A program made the position numbers and the translations under genes. DNA of 64,000 bases from Palsa-189 sp963803735 (lineage in GTDB: Bacteria > Acidobacteriota > Terriglobia > Acidiferrales > UBA7541). This document shows, piece after piece, positions 34,826 to 43,221 of the stretch. Below the pieces are notes generated by a model. It was given only the letters and a program-made list of their open reading frames with translations. It was not told the DNA's origin and did not search any database. Location of the stretch: NCBI GenBank assembly GCA_963803735.1, contig CAWDNV010000019.1:429912-493911 (forward strand), given 5' to 3'. The first letter of the stretch is position 1, and each line of letters starts with the position of its first letter.

Positions 34826-36087
34826 TGCGCACTAGCAACACATCGAGTTCCCGGGCAAGTACCATGCTGACGGATTCAGGGTGGCACGGTCGAGCAAGCA
34901 AGCCAACGGACCCGATTAAGGTCTTCATGATGGATCTATGGGCCACCGTACCCTACTATGTTGCGTATCTTTGTCGGGCTCTGCTGGCCGGAAATGTGCA
35001 GATTAAGTTGGGGTCGATTACCTATTATCTCGATCCAGAATGCTTCTCAGGGCGTGGGCTGCGCAACAGCCCTGGACTGCTCGATCTAGTCGGCAAATTC
35101 CATCTTCCCACGTCGTTACGCAGGCCGCTAAAATTCGCCGAGGCAATGCTCAACATGTTTGCGAGTGCGGTGAGGATGTTGCTCGCGCGTCCAGATGTGT
35201 TACACGTGCAGTTTCTTCCCCTATTCAAGTGGGGGCTTCCCTTCGAAACTTGGTTCTTGCAGTATGGCAAGCTCTTGGGCATCAAAACTGTATATACCGT
35301 TCATGACCTGATGCCTCATGACACAGGGGAGCGTTACCGGGAGAGATTTAGTCGGCTGTATAGGATGATGGACACATTGATCACTCATTCCGAATCGGCG
35401 AAACAGCAGTTGATAGCTGATTTCCAGATTGCACCTGAGCGGATCTGGGTTATTCCGCACGGTCCTCTTTTTTATGATTGCGCCGCGTCATTTGCTCAAC
35501 AGATCCGAGCTAAATATAACATTCAACCTGACGAATGCCTGGTGTTGTGGCAGGGCCTTATTTTTCCATACAAAGGACTAGAGTTTCTCCTCGATTCCTG
35601 GGTCAACGTGCAAAGAGCAGGGAAGAAAACCAGGCTACTCATTGCCGGCACGGGTAACTCTCAAATATTGTCAACTATTCAGCGGAGAGCTGAATCACTT
35701 GGGATTTCAGATTCAGTGACATTCGATTCGCGTTTTTTGCCCTTGGAGGAGTTAACGAGCCTTTACAGCGTAGGGGATATCGTTGTTTATCCCTATAAGG
35801 CTGTTACTACTAGTGGAGCGTTACTCACGGGAATATCCATGGGCAAGCCAATTATCGCTACTAACCTGCCTGCATTTTCCGAGGTACTTGAGCACGAAAA
35901 AAACGCACTCCTGGTCGATTATGGCAATACCGAGGACTTAGCAGCTGCCATTCTTAGGCTAGTGAATGAGCCTGAAACTCGCTTTGGCTTGGCTGCACGC
36001 GTGAGAGAGCTCAGTTGCGGTGATGACACGTGGAAAGCAATCGCGAAACGAACTAAGGAATGCTACGTTTCCACGCTCCGCAATTAA
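34825..36087 (+). CDS. GT4 family glycosyltransferase
   Basis: A 420-residue GT-B enzyme starting at the ATG at 34825, coupled to the previous stop (TGATG). The N-terminal domain has DLWATVPYYVAYLCRALL. The donor domain has LWQGLIFPYKGLEFLLDSW and a divergent E-x7-E region (YPYKAVTTSGALLTGISMGKP) in which the first Glu is not obvious. That resembles GT4 members from mixed exopolysaccharide clusters, but activity should be treated with a little caution. The next gene follows after about 30 bases. Confidence 0.85.
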   Translation: MRTSNTSSSRASTMLTDSGWHGRASKPTDPIKVFMMDLWATVPYYVAYLCRALLAGNVQIKLGSITYYLDPECFSGRGLRNSPGLLDLVGKFHLPTSLRRPLKFAEAMLNMFASAVRMLLARPDVLHVQFLPLFKWGLPFETWFLQYGKLLGIKTVYTVHDLMPHDTGERYRERFSRLYRMMDTLITHSESAKQQLIADFQIAPERIWVIPHGPLFYDCAASFAQQIRAKYNIQPDECLVLWQGLIFPYKGLEFLLDSWVNVQRAGKKTRLLIAGTGNSQILSTIQRRAESLGISDSVTFDSRFLPLEELTSLYSVGDIVVYPYKAVTTSGALLTGISMGKPIIATNLPAFSEVLEHEKNALLVDYGNTEDLAAAILRLVNEPETRFGLAARVRELSCGDDTWKAIAKRTKECYVSTLRN

Positions 36088-36119
36088 ATGTTTGCCCGTT
36101 ATTCTTTGAGGGAGGAAGC

Positions 36120-36992
36120 TTGAAGCAGAGCATTCTTACGGTTGACGTGGAGGACTATTTTCACGTCGAAGCCTTTTCCAATGAGATCCCAACTTCAGAC
36201 TGGGGCGCATTTTCTTGTCGTGTGGAGCATAACACCCTGCGTTTACTCGACCTGCTGGACGAGTGTCAAGCTCGCGCCACCTTTTTCATATTGGGCTGGG
36301 TTGCCGAGCGCTTTCCAGCATTGGTCCAGGAGATCGTTCGCCGCGGGCATGAGCCGGCCTGCCATTCCTATTGGCATCGTTTAGTGTACCGGCTGGGTCG
36401 CGAGGAATTCCGGAAGGATACCTTACGGGCCAAAAACGTGATCGAGCAAAGTGCCGGCATGCAAGTGTCCGGCTACCGGGCGCCGAGTTATTCCATCACG
36501 CCCCAATCGCTATGGGCTCTGGAGATATTGGTGGAAGTTGGGTTTTCCTATGACTCGAGTATGTTCCCGATCCATCACGACACCTACGGCATCCCCAAAG
36601 CTCCGCGTCGACCGTTTCGCATACACACATCTGCGGGACCATTGATCGAATACCCGATCACAACGTTCCGCTGGGCGGGGCAAAACTTCCCTGTGGCTGG
36701 CGGCGGCTATTTGCGAATACTTCCCAATTGGTACACACGACTTGGTGTCGCACGACTCCGCGCGGAGGAGATGCCGCTGATTGTGTACGTGCATCCTTGG
36801 GAGATTGATCCAGAGCAGCCGCGCATCGCCAGCGAATGGAAATCACGACTGCGGCACTACACCAATCTCCGGTGCACCGAAAGCCGGTTACGAGGGCTGC
36901 TAGTCTCCAGCGCACCCTTTTTGGCCTTTCGCGAGAGCGGGCTGGAGCGGGTCGCGGATTTCGCCGAGTTGACCTCTGGGAGGATCACATGA
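36120..36992 (+). CDS. XrtA-associated polysaccharide deacetylase (DUF3473-type)
   Basis: A 291-residue NodB-type deacetylase. The start is a TTG at 36120 with GGGAGG four bases upstream; a further ATG at 36060 would overlap the previous gene. Motifs: TVDVEDYFHVEAF, ATFFILGWVAERFP, the HEPACHSYWH metal site, and YRAPSYS. The C-terminal segment (YVHPWEIDPEQPRI) is the DUF3473 mark of deacetylases that travel with exosortase A. It probably removes N-acetyl groups from the exopolysaccharide. The methyltransferase gene begins inside its stop codon. Confidence 0.9.
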   Translation: MKQSILTVDVEDYFHVEAFSNEIPTSDWGAFSCRVEHNTLRLLDLLDECQARATFFILGWVAERFPALVQEIVRRGHEPACHSYWHRLVYRLGREEFRKDTLRAKNVIEQSAGMQVSGYRAPSYSITPQSLWALEILVEVGFSYDSSMFPIHHDTYGIPKAPRRPFRIHTSAGPLIEYPITTFRWAGQNFPVAGGGYLRILPNWYTRLGVARLRAEEMPLIVYVHPWEIDPEQPRIASEWKSRLRHYTNLRCTESRLRGLLVSSAPFLAFRESGLERVADFAELTSGRIT

Positions 36993-37639
36993 AAGACAAC
37001 ATTACGCAGGTCGCACAATACTGGAACGCAGTTGCTGCAGATTTCGATACGATTTACTCCGGCAATAAAAGCCTCCTGGGTCGGACTTTGGATCACTGGC
37101 TACGCCGCGATATGTACCAACGCTTCGATTGGGTGATGCGGAAAGCGACAAATGCGAGCGGTAAGAGCATCTGCGATTTGGGCTGCGGCTCGGGACGTTT
37201 TGCGGTTGCGCTGGCGAGGAACGGAGCAGATGTGACAGGGGTCGACATTGCGCCCGATATGTTAAAGCTGGCATCAAGGCTGGCGGAAAGGCAAGGCGTT
37301 TCCGCCCGGTGCAATTTCGTAAACTCGGACCTGCTCGACTGGAATACCAGCGAACTTTTCGACATATCAATTGCGATCGGACTCTGGGACTATATCGCCG
37401 ACCCTCGAAGCCGTCTGCAAGTCATTCAAAGAGTTACGAGACATACGTTCTTGTCCGCGTGGCCGCGGCTGTGGACTTGGCGCATGCCGATTCGCAAGCT
37501 CCGTTTGGCCATGCGCGGTTGCCCAGTCTATTTCTTCACGCGTGCCCAAGTGACCCGCTTGCTAGAAGAAGCAGGATTTCAAGTCGTTTCCTGCGAAGTG
37601 ATCGGAAAGCTGTTCTGCGTCGAGAGTCGCCGCGCCTGA
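36989..37639 (+). CDS. SAM-dependent methyltransferase
   Basis: A 216-residue class I methyltransferase starting at the ATGA overlap with the deacetylase. Motif I is SICDLGCGSGRFAVALA, the acidic loop is VTGVDIAPDML, and the ISIAIGLWDYIADP block is typical of UbiE/Coq5-like folds. The C-terminal TRAQVTRLLEEAGFQVVSCE segment is the usual closing strand. It is the fourth gene of the five-gene operon and probably modifies a sugar or lipid carrier in the same pathway. Confidence 0.85.
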   Translation: MKDNITQVAQYWNAVAADFDTIYSGNKSLLGRTLDHWLRRDMYQRFDWVMRKATNASGKSICDLGCGSGRFAVALARNGADVTGVDIAPDMLKLASRLAERQGVSARCNFVNSDLLDWNTSELFDISIAIGLWDYIADPRSRLQVIQRVTRHTFLSAWPRLWTWRMPIRKLRLAMRGCPVYFFTRAQVTRLLEEAGFQVVSCEVIGKLFCVESRRA

Positions 37640-37650
37640 GGGCTCTAGCG

Positions 37651-38769
37651 ATGTTCTTAATGGCTGAGATCGTGTTCTGGGCAGCGGTCGCGGTGAGTGT
37701 GTACGTATACCTCGGCTACCCCGTGATCCTCCGCGCACTGAGTTGCTTAATTAAGCGGCCGATTGATAAGCAGCCGTATTTCCCCATGGTGTCACTCTTG
37801 ATTACAGCGTACAACGAAGTGGCGGTCATTCGCGAAAAGATCCGCAATTCGTTCGATCTGGACTATCCTCCGGACCGGCTCGAGATCGTGATTGCCTGTG
37901 ATGGATCCACAGATGGCACGGCCGAAGCCGCGCAGGAACTCGCCGACGACAAGCGCGTCCGCGTTTTTGCATATCCGCGCAATCGCGGCAAAATTACCGC
38001 CATGAACGAGACTTGGCCGGAATTGAATGGCGAGGTGGTCGTACTCTCGGACGCCTCCGCGATGCTCCTGCCGGACTCAGTTCGTGAGATCGCTCAAAAC
38101 TTTCACGACCCAGCCGTTGGAGCCGTCAGCGGTGTTTACCAGGTTAAACAGGCAGAGCACAGTCTGGCCGGAACTTCAGAACAATTGTACTGGAAATATG
38201 AGACGTTCATCCGACTTCAGGAATCCGCGCTTGGTTCGCTACTGGGTGGGCATGGCCATCTTTACGCGATTCGCAAGAACCTCTATTTCTTTCCTCCGTC
38301 GGACACCATCAATGACGATTATGTGATCCCTCTGCGGATCGTTTCCTGTGGTTACCGTGTGGTATGTGAGCCTAAAGCAGTCGGCTGGGAGCAAGCGGAA
38401 GAAATGGCCGGGTTTCGCCGGCGAGTACGGATTATGGCGGGAAACGTTCAGCAGTTGCGTGAAATTCCTCGGCTTTTGCGAAGGCCCATCCCTTTGTTTT
38501 TCTTCCTGTCTCACAAAGTCGGCCGGCTTGTAGTGCCGTTCGCGATGTTTGCCGCGCTGGTCGCGTCCGCGGCTCTGGTCCGCCATCCGCTGTATGGCAT
38601 CGCGTTCGTGATGCAGTTCGCCTTATACTTCCTCGCCGGCTTCGGTGCGGTGGCTCCGCTGAAACCGAGAATCCTTCGCGTGCCGTACTATTTTACGATG
38701 ATCAACATGGCGGCATTCCTCGGAATCTATCACGCCTTATCTTCCGGTCGCAATATGGCCTGGAAGTAG
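37651..38769 (+). CDS. GT2 family membrane glycosyltransferase
   Basis: A 372-residue enzyme from the ATG at 37651. One N-terminal membrane helix (about 5-25) is followed by a GT-A domain with SLLITAYNEVAVIREKI, ACDGSTDGT and a DASAMLL metal motif. Residues about 300-370 carry two or three more membrane helices. The overall pattern matches processive-type GT2 enzymes. The Q-x-x-R-W motif of true processive synthases is not clear, but GFRRRVRIMAGNVQQLRE stands in its place. It ends the operon. Confidence 0.85.
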   Translation: MFLMAEIVFWAAVAVSVYVYLGYPVILRALSCLIKRPIDKQPYFPMVSLLITAYNEVAVIREKIRNSFDLDYPPDRLEIVIACDGSTDGTAEAAQELADDKRVRVFAYPRNRGKITAMNETWPELNGEVVVLSDASAMLLPDSVREIAQNFHDPAVGAVSGVYQVKQAEHSLAGTSEQLYWKYETFIRLQESALGSLLGGHGHLYAIRKNLYFFPPSDTINDDYVIPLRIVSCGYRVVCEPKAVGWEQAEEMAGFRRRVRIMAGNVQQLREIPRLLRRPIPLFFFLSHKVGRLVVPFAMFAALVASAALVRHPLYGIAFVMQFALYFLAGFGAVAPLKPRILRVPYYFTMINMAAFLGIYHALSSGRNMAWK

Positions 38770-38806
38770 AGTTTTTACGTCCGCCAAAACTAACGCCTCT
38801 TACGTT

Positions 38807-39028
38807 AGCGAGCCTATAGATGGCGAGACGGGGTTCCTAGTTAATCCTAATAATGACGATGAACTACGCGTTGCAATCCGCAACCTGGTGACGCCTAGTT
38901 AACTTCGACAACGGCTAGCTGCGGCCGGCCTCCGCCGTGTGAGAACGCAGTTCGACTGGGCATCCCGAACTACCCTGCTTAGAAGTATTAGCTACCATGT
39001 CGCGACCTGTCGAGGATTGAACAGGTGA
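38807..39028 (+). pseudogene. C-terminal fragment of a GT4 glycosyltransferase
   Basis: About 73 codons on the plus strand encode EPIDGETGFLVNPNNDDELR and ..RLAAAGLRRVRTQFDWASRT, the closing part of a GT4 enzyme. An in-frame TAA falls after NLVTPS. The first part of the gene is absent. A GT4 N-terminal fragment lies immediately to the right on the other strand. Confidence 0.8.
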
Positions 39029-39050
39029 AAGTCTGCAATACTGCACATCA

Positions 39051-39341
39051 TCACGGTGCGGGTTCGGAGAAGGGTAAGGAAACCTTCACTCCTTTAGAAC
39101 TCAGTACATTGAGGAAGAAATCTAGGTACTCCGCTACCGAGCTGCGATCCACGTGGCCCGTGATCTTGACGCACTCTTCCAGAGGATTCGCAGCTATCAA
39201 ATACGCCGAGGTCACTACAGAGACTTTGGCGCCGCGCGCGGCAAGGGCGTGGACGAGTAACTCTGCAGAGTCTCCCACGCCGCACCTCGCGAGCGGGTAA
39301 GTTCCTGTCACTGAGCAAATCCGCAATGGATCCAATTTCAC
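39051..39341 (-). pseudogene. N-terminal fragment of a GT4 glycosyltransferase
   Basis: A 96-codon frame begins LRICSVTGTYPLARCGVGDS, the typical first strand and glycine loop of GT4 enzymes, and continues through LLVHALAARGAKVSVVTS. It stops where the rest of a ~370-residue enzyme should follow. It meets the GT4 C-terminal fragment on the plus strand tail to tail, as if one gene had been split by an inversion with loss of the middle. Confidence 0.75.
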
Positions 39342-39427
39342 TTCTGAAAATGAGAGGCTTGCGCGAGCATCATGGGTATCGCCGCAAGCCTAGATAACCC
39401 CGCCCTCGGTAATGTTCTGGACCGCGG

Positions 39428-40696
39428 TCATGATGACCCGTATAACAAGTCGTCGTAAACCGTACTAAGTTTTTGGATCATGCTTTCGAGGCTGAAGTTT
39501 TCTATAGCGCGCTTTTTTGCAGCACTGCCCATCTCGTTGGCCTTCCGAGGATTACGAATCAGTCGATAAATGGAGTCGGCGATAGCAGAGGGATCTTCAG
39601 GTTCTATGAGCAAACCTGTTTTGCCATCCTGAACTGCTTCTGCATTACCACCTACGCGGGTCGCGATACAAGGCAAACCAACGGCCATGGCCTCCAGTAA
39701 CGCGTTCGAGAAACCTTCGCTGCGGGAAGGTAACACGAATAGGTCGCTGGCGCAGAGGACCGGAAAAACATCACTCTGGTGACCAATAAACCTGAACCTT
39801 TTCCGAAGGCCGAAGTTTTCAATCAGGTGAAGCAACTCGTCGTAATGATCGGTTTCCAAAATGTCTCCCGCAACGATAAAGTTTGCTTCCTGCGTGCTAG
39901 CGCAAACCTCGGCAGCGGCCCGGATTAGCACGTCAAAGCCTTTGACCCGCCGAATATTTCCCACGGCCGTAATCAACCGCGCTGTGGCGGAAAATCCCAA
40001 ACGTCTGCGCGTCGCAAGAGCAACGTCAACAGAAACCGGGTCGAATGCTTCCAGGCCATTGTAGAGAGTTACGACCTTCCCTGGAGGGAGGTGATCGGTC
40101 GCAAGAACAAACCGCCGTACTTCCTCGGAAACTGTCAGAACCTTGTGAACAAGCGGTCCCAGCACACGATACGCAACACGGTGCTTGGCAGAACGTAGGA
40201 TGCCCATGTCGCGCCTGCTAGAGACAAGCTTCGCCTTTGATGTCAAACGGACAATCGTACCTCCCCAAAGGTCTGACGTTTCGAAGAAGGAGTGAACAAT
40301 CTGCACATTTTCGGAATGGACTAACCGCGTCAGTCGGATCGCCATGCGCGCGGCGTTCAGGTCGTAGCTGCGCGTTAGGGGAAAAACGTACAAGGGGCAT
40401 GGGAAGGAACTCAGTTCATCGGTTGTGAGGTCAGTGGCGAAAGTCAAAACGGAAGATCGGAATCTCTCACGCGGCAGGTTCCTAGTTATCTTAAGCAGCA
40501 TTTGTTCCGCGCCGCCAAACGGCTTTTTCAGTTGATCGATGATGAACAGAACGTGCCCTGGCATTTTGGGGCTAGAAACGTCAGTGACGGACTGGGCGAT
40601 TCGCCGCCCACTAACTTGCTCGTATTCTGTCGCGTTGCTGACTTGAACGATTGGGCAGTGCCGATCAATAACCGGTCGATCGTTGGCAGGAGACAC
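39428..40696 (-). CDS. GT4 family glycosyltransferase
   Basis: A 422-residue GT-B enzyme from a GTG at 40696. The first ~44 residues look non-homologous, and an ATG at 40564 (MPGHVLFIIDQL) may be the real start. Family marks are LKKPFGGAEQMLL at the N-terminus, VGNIRRVKGFDVLIRAA for the donor domain, and SRSEGFSNALLEAMAVGLP (E-x7-E). It follows the O-antigen ligase/polymerase gene by two bases, so the two are cotranscribed with the genes up to 44.5 kb. Confidence 0.9.
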   Translation of the reverse strand: MSPANDRPVIDRHCPIVQVSNATEYEQVSGRRIAQSVTDVSSPKMPGHVLFIIDQLKKPFGGAEQMLLKITRNLPRERFRSSVLTFATDLTTDELSSFPCPLYVFPLTRSYDLNAARMAIRLTRLVHSENVQIVHSFFETSDLWGGTIVRLTSKAKLVSSRRDMGILRSAKHRVAYRVLGPLVHKVLTVSEEVRRFVLATDHLPPGKVVTLYNGLEAFDPVSVDVALATRRRLGFSATARLITAVGNIRRVKGFDVLIRAAAEVCASTQEANFIVAGDILETDHYDELLHLIENFGLRKRFRFIGHQSDVFPVLCASDLFVLPSRSEGFSNALLEAMAVGLPCIATRVGGNAEAVQDGKTGLLIEPEDPSAIADSIYRLIRNPRKANEMGSAAKKRAIENFSLESMIQKLSTVYDDLLYGSS

Positions 40697-40698
40697 GT

Positions 40699-42048
40699 TT
40701 ACGCCTGGGACAGCGAACGCTCAGGAACTGCCACCGAGGTCCTAGGGACAGACGTTTCGTGGACCGCAGCCAAATCTACGGAATCCAGTTCGTAGTGCGC
40801 GTAGGCCACCAGTCCAAACAGCACCCATACAAGGCCGTTTACTTCTACATATGTCCACCGATCTCCGAAAAGATTTACGATTGCAATACAGATCGTGCAT
40901 ATCGCCATAGCCAATCCGAGTGATGAGAACATTGAATCCTGGGTTCGCTTAAACAAAGTCCATCCGATTTGAAAGAACTTAGCCAACAGTGCTAGGAAAA
41001 TCAGTAAGCCGATGACGCCGGTTTCCACCATGGCCTTGACGTAATAGTTGTGAGTATCCCGCAATGAGCCGACTCTTCCCATATACTCATAGGTGTCGTA
41101 GCCAGAACCGAAAATAGGATTGGTAGCGATCAGCTGTAAAGCGTCGTTCCAAAGCTCAAAACGGGAAGCCGCCGAGTTATCCAGTTGCCCGCTCGGGTCT
41201 TCCGTCATATTAATTCGCTCCGTGACGGCTTGTGGCAAGAAAATTTGCCAGGCCAACAACAACACCACGAACGATGGCACAACTATGCCGAGCAGTCGTC
41301 GTCGGACAAGAGCCAGCGCCATTAAACTTGCCAGAAACGCCACATAGGCCTCGCGCGAGAAGGAGTAAAGGACGCAGAACAAGGAAAGCGCGATTAGCCC
41401 GTAAAGCAGCAGCTTAGTAGTGCGCTTCTTCTGGCTAGCCACCAAGGCCAGGAGGACAATCGACATCTCGGTTTCAAATGCCGCTGTATTGTTCGAGCCA
41501 AGACCTAGCGGTCCAGAGTCGCGCTTGTTGTCGTCAAAGTGGGCGAAGTCGTGCTGCCGGATCTCCAACGCATAACCTCGGCCGACCAACAATACGGAGA
41601 AACAGACCATCATCAATGCGACTCTCAAATCCTTTCTGGTCCGGATACACGCCGAAGTGGCGAAGAACAACCCCGGCAGGACCATATAATCCTTCCAGTG
41701 ATAGAAACGCTCGATGAAAGGTGCGGAAAGCGACGGAGAAAACGCTCCCCACCAAAACGACAGAAACACTAAACCGCAAAATAGGATAAGCACTTTGTTC
41801 AACCGTGAGTTTCGGACAAACTGACCTCGGATCAAGGCTCCGGCCAGGACACTAAGCAATAGAATGAGGATGATGTGGCTCCCGAGGGGCATATCCTCAA
41901 TCCGATAGCGTAAGCGTTGCTGGGGTATTATCAGAATGAGTATGTATAGACCGATTGTGGGGCGCCACCCAATCGATAGCACGCACCCAACGAGGAACAC
42001 GACGTAGAGCGCGATCGGTATGTAAACTCCCAGTCCGGTGCCTAACAT
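40699..42048 (-). CDS. O-antigen ligase/polymerase family protein (Wzy_C-type)
   Basis: A 449-residue membrane protein with about 11-12 predicted helices. Between the later helices lies a periplasmic loop with the family's SREAYVAF and GSGYDTYEY..RDTHNYYVKAMVETG features. It would either polymerise repeat units or ligate the finished polymer onto an acceptor; sequence alone does not decide. The short C-terminal tail is cytoplasmic. It lies seven bases downstream of a deacetylase and directly before the GT4 gene, within the exopolysaccharide unit. Confidence 0.8.
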   Translation of the reverse strand: MLGTGLGVYIPIALYVVFLVGCVLSIGWRPTIGLYILILIIPQQRLRYRIEDMPLGSHIILILLLSVLAGALIRGQFVRNSRLNKVLILFCGLVFLSFWWGAFSPSLSAPFIERFYHWKDYMVLPGLFFATSACIRTRKDLRVALMMVCFSVLLVGRGYALEIRQHDFAHFDDNKRDSGPLGLGSNNTAAFETEMSIVLLALVASQKKRTTKLLLYGLIALSLFCVLYSFSREAYVAFLASLMALALVRRRLLGIVVPSFVVLLLAWQIFLPQAVTERINMTEDPSGQLDNSAASRFELWNDALQLIATNPIFGSGYDTYEYMGRVGSLRDTHNYYVKAMVETGVIGLLIFLALLAKFFQIGWTLFKRTQDSMFSSLGLAMAICTICIAIVNLFGDRWTYVEVNGLVWVLFGLVAYAHYELDSVDLAAVHETSVPRTSVAVPERSLSQA

Positions 42049-42055
42049 TCAGTGC

Positions 42056-42916
42056 TCACTCCGCCGAACCGACGCTCTGATTTTTCGGTTGCATTCGTTG
42101 CCACGCTCTTAGTTTCAGTGCTTCATAGTGGTCGATGCCAATGATTTGCTTTAGCCGACTAGCTGCCCGATATCTTATCGAGTTTGCAAGAATTGGTATC
42201 TGTTTGCGGAGAACATAAGCTTCAAACTCCGGTTGGGTTGTCGAGTGCCGGACGGCGATGCGATTCAACTTCCGTCCCCGCCGCGCCAATCCAGGTAATG
42301 ACGTGCAGATTGCCTTATAGCCAGCCGCGAGGGCGGCAGCGAAAACTCGCTCGTTTGTGAAGCCACCCGGAATGGCCAGGTAAGTTACCTTCGTATTAGT
42401 TATTTGCTCCAAACAGTGACGCGCACCAGCCAACTCTTCAACGGCTTTGTCGTACGAGAGCTTTGTCAGGTCATGATGGAGAAAACCATGCGACTGAACT
42501 GACATACCTGATTCGAGCAGTCGCCTCACCTGATCCCGGGATAAATGACCAGGCCTCCCGATATACTCCACACAAATAAAGAAAACTGCGCGAAAGTCGA
42601 ACCTCTTTAGGAGGGGAACAGCAACATTCATATCGGATTCGTATCCGTCATCGAACGTGATCACTACGTTTCTAGGATCTCCGAAACCCGGGGACGTCAG
42701 AAACTCTTCAAGAAGAAGTGTCCTGAAGTTCCTTCGCTTCAAAAAAGCCAATTGCCGACGGAATTTCTCCACTCCGACGGCATAGAAGTTCTCACGCGAA
42801 CAGGGAAGGGTATCCGTATCAACCTCGTAAAGCCGGTGATAGTTAAGAACTACCGTTCTACTCTGCTGTCTGGCAGTCGACTCGCCGCTAGGGCAAGTAC
42901 TTAAGGACCAACCCAT
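42056..42916 (-). CDS. Polysaccharide deacetylase
   Basis: A 286-residue NodB-fold deacetylase: VVLNYHRL, the catalytic VVITFDDGYESD, a metal site HGFLHHDL, and the YLAIPGGFTNERV region. There is no clear signal peptide, so a cytoplasmic or membrane-face location is likely. It differs from the DUF3473 deacetylase at 36.1 kb and belongs to the general polysaccharide deacetylase group. Its start overlaps the GT2 remnant at 42901, so the exact start is unsure. Confidence 0.85.
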   Translation of the reverse strand: MGWSLSTCPSGESTARQQSRTVVLNYHRLYEVDTDTLPCSRENFYAVGVEKFRRQLAFLKRRNFRTLLLEEFLTSPGFGDPRNVVITFDDGYESDMNVAVPLLKRFDFRAVFFICVEYIGRPGHLSRDQVRRLLESGMSVQSHGFLHHDLTKLSYDKAVEELAGARHCLEQITNTKVTYLAIPGGFTNERVFAAALAAGYKAICTSLPGLARRGRKLNRIAVRHSTTQPEFEAYVLRKQIPILANSIRYRAASRLKQIIGIDHYEALKLRAWQRMQPKNQSVGSAE

Positions 42917-43221
42917 ACTGCCCTCCTCCAGGAGATGAAATTAAACTTCCCAGGGAAGATTGCCGCCTCATTATGGAGGGTGATCACGATAGAAACCGAG
43001 GGCGTAAGCTTGCTCGTGTGTATGGGGTGGAAACAGTACTGGCGCCGTAGCCACAACCACAAGGGGTAACCACAGTAGGAATAGATCACTACGAATAAGG
43101 CGATCCAAAAAATCCAGTTCAAGAGATGTTCCTCGGGGCTTTTCTTGTTTGCGGGTTCTCCACCTGAGTGGGGTTCTCCTTTTGTCGCAACGTCAGCGGC
43201 TGCCTCGCTGCAATAGAACAA
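42901..43221 (-). pseudogene. N-terminal fragment of a GT2 membrane glycosyltransferase
   Basis: A 106-codon frame encodes one membrane helix (LLNWIFWIALFVVIYSYCGYPLWLW) and the first strand of a GT-A domain (SVSIVITLHNEAAIF), then loses the family pattern. The arrangement matches the start of the intact GT2 enzyme at 37651. The rest of the gene is missing. It overlaps the end of the sugar transferase gene by 29 bases and the start of the deacetylase by 16. It is probably a deletion scar. Confidence 0.75.

Noticed and set aside
36836..36988. Longer N-terminus of the methyltransferase at 36989
   Set aside because: The upstream part overlaps the deacetylase coding sequence by 150 bases and shows no methyltransferase similarity. 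The ATGA overlap is the normal coupling.
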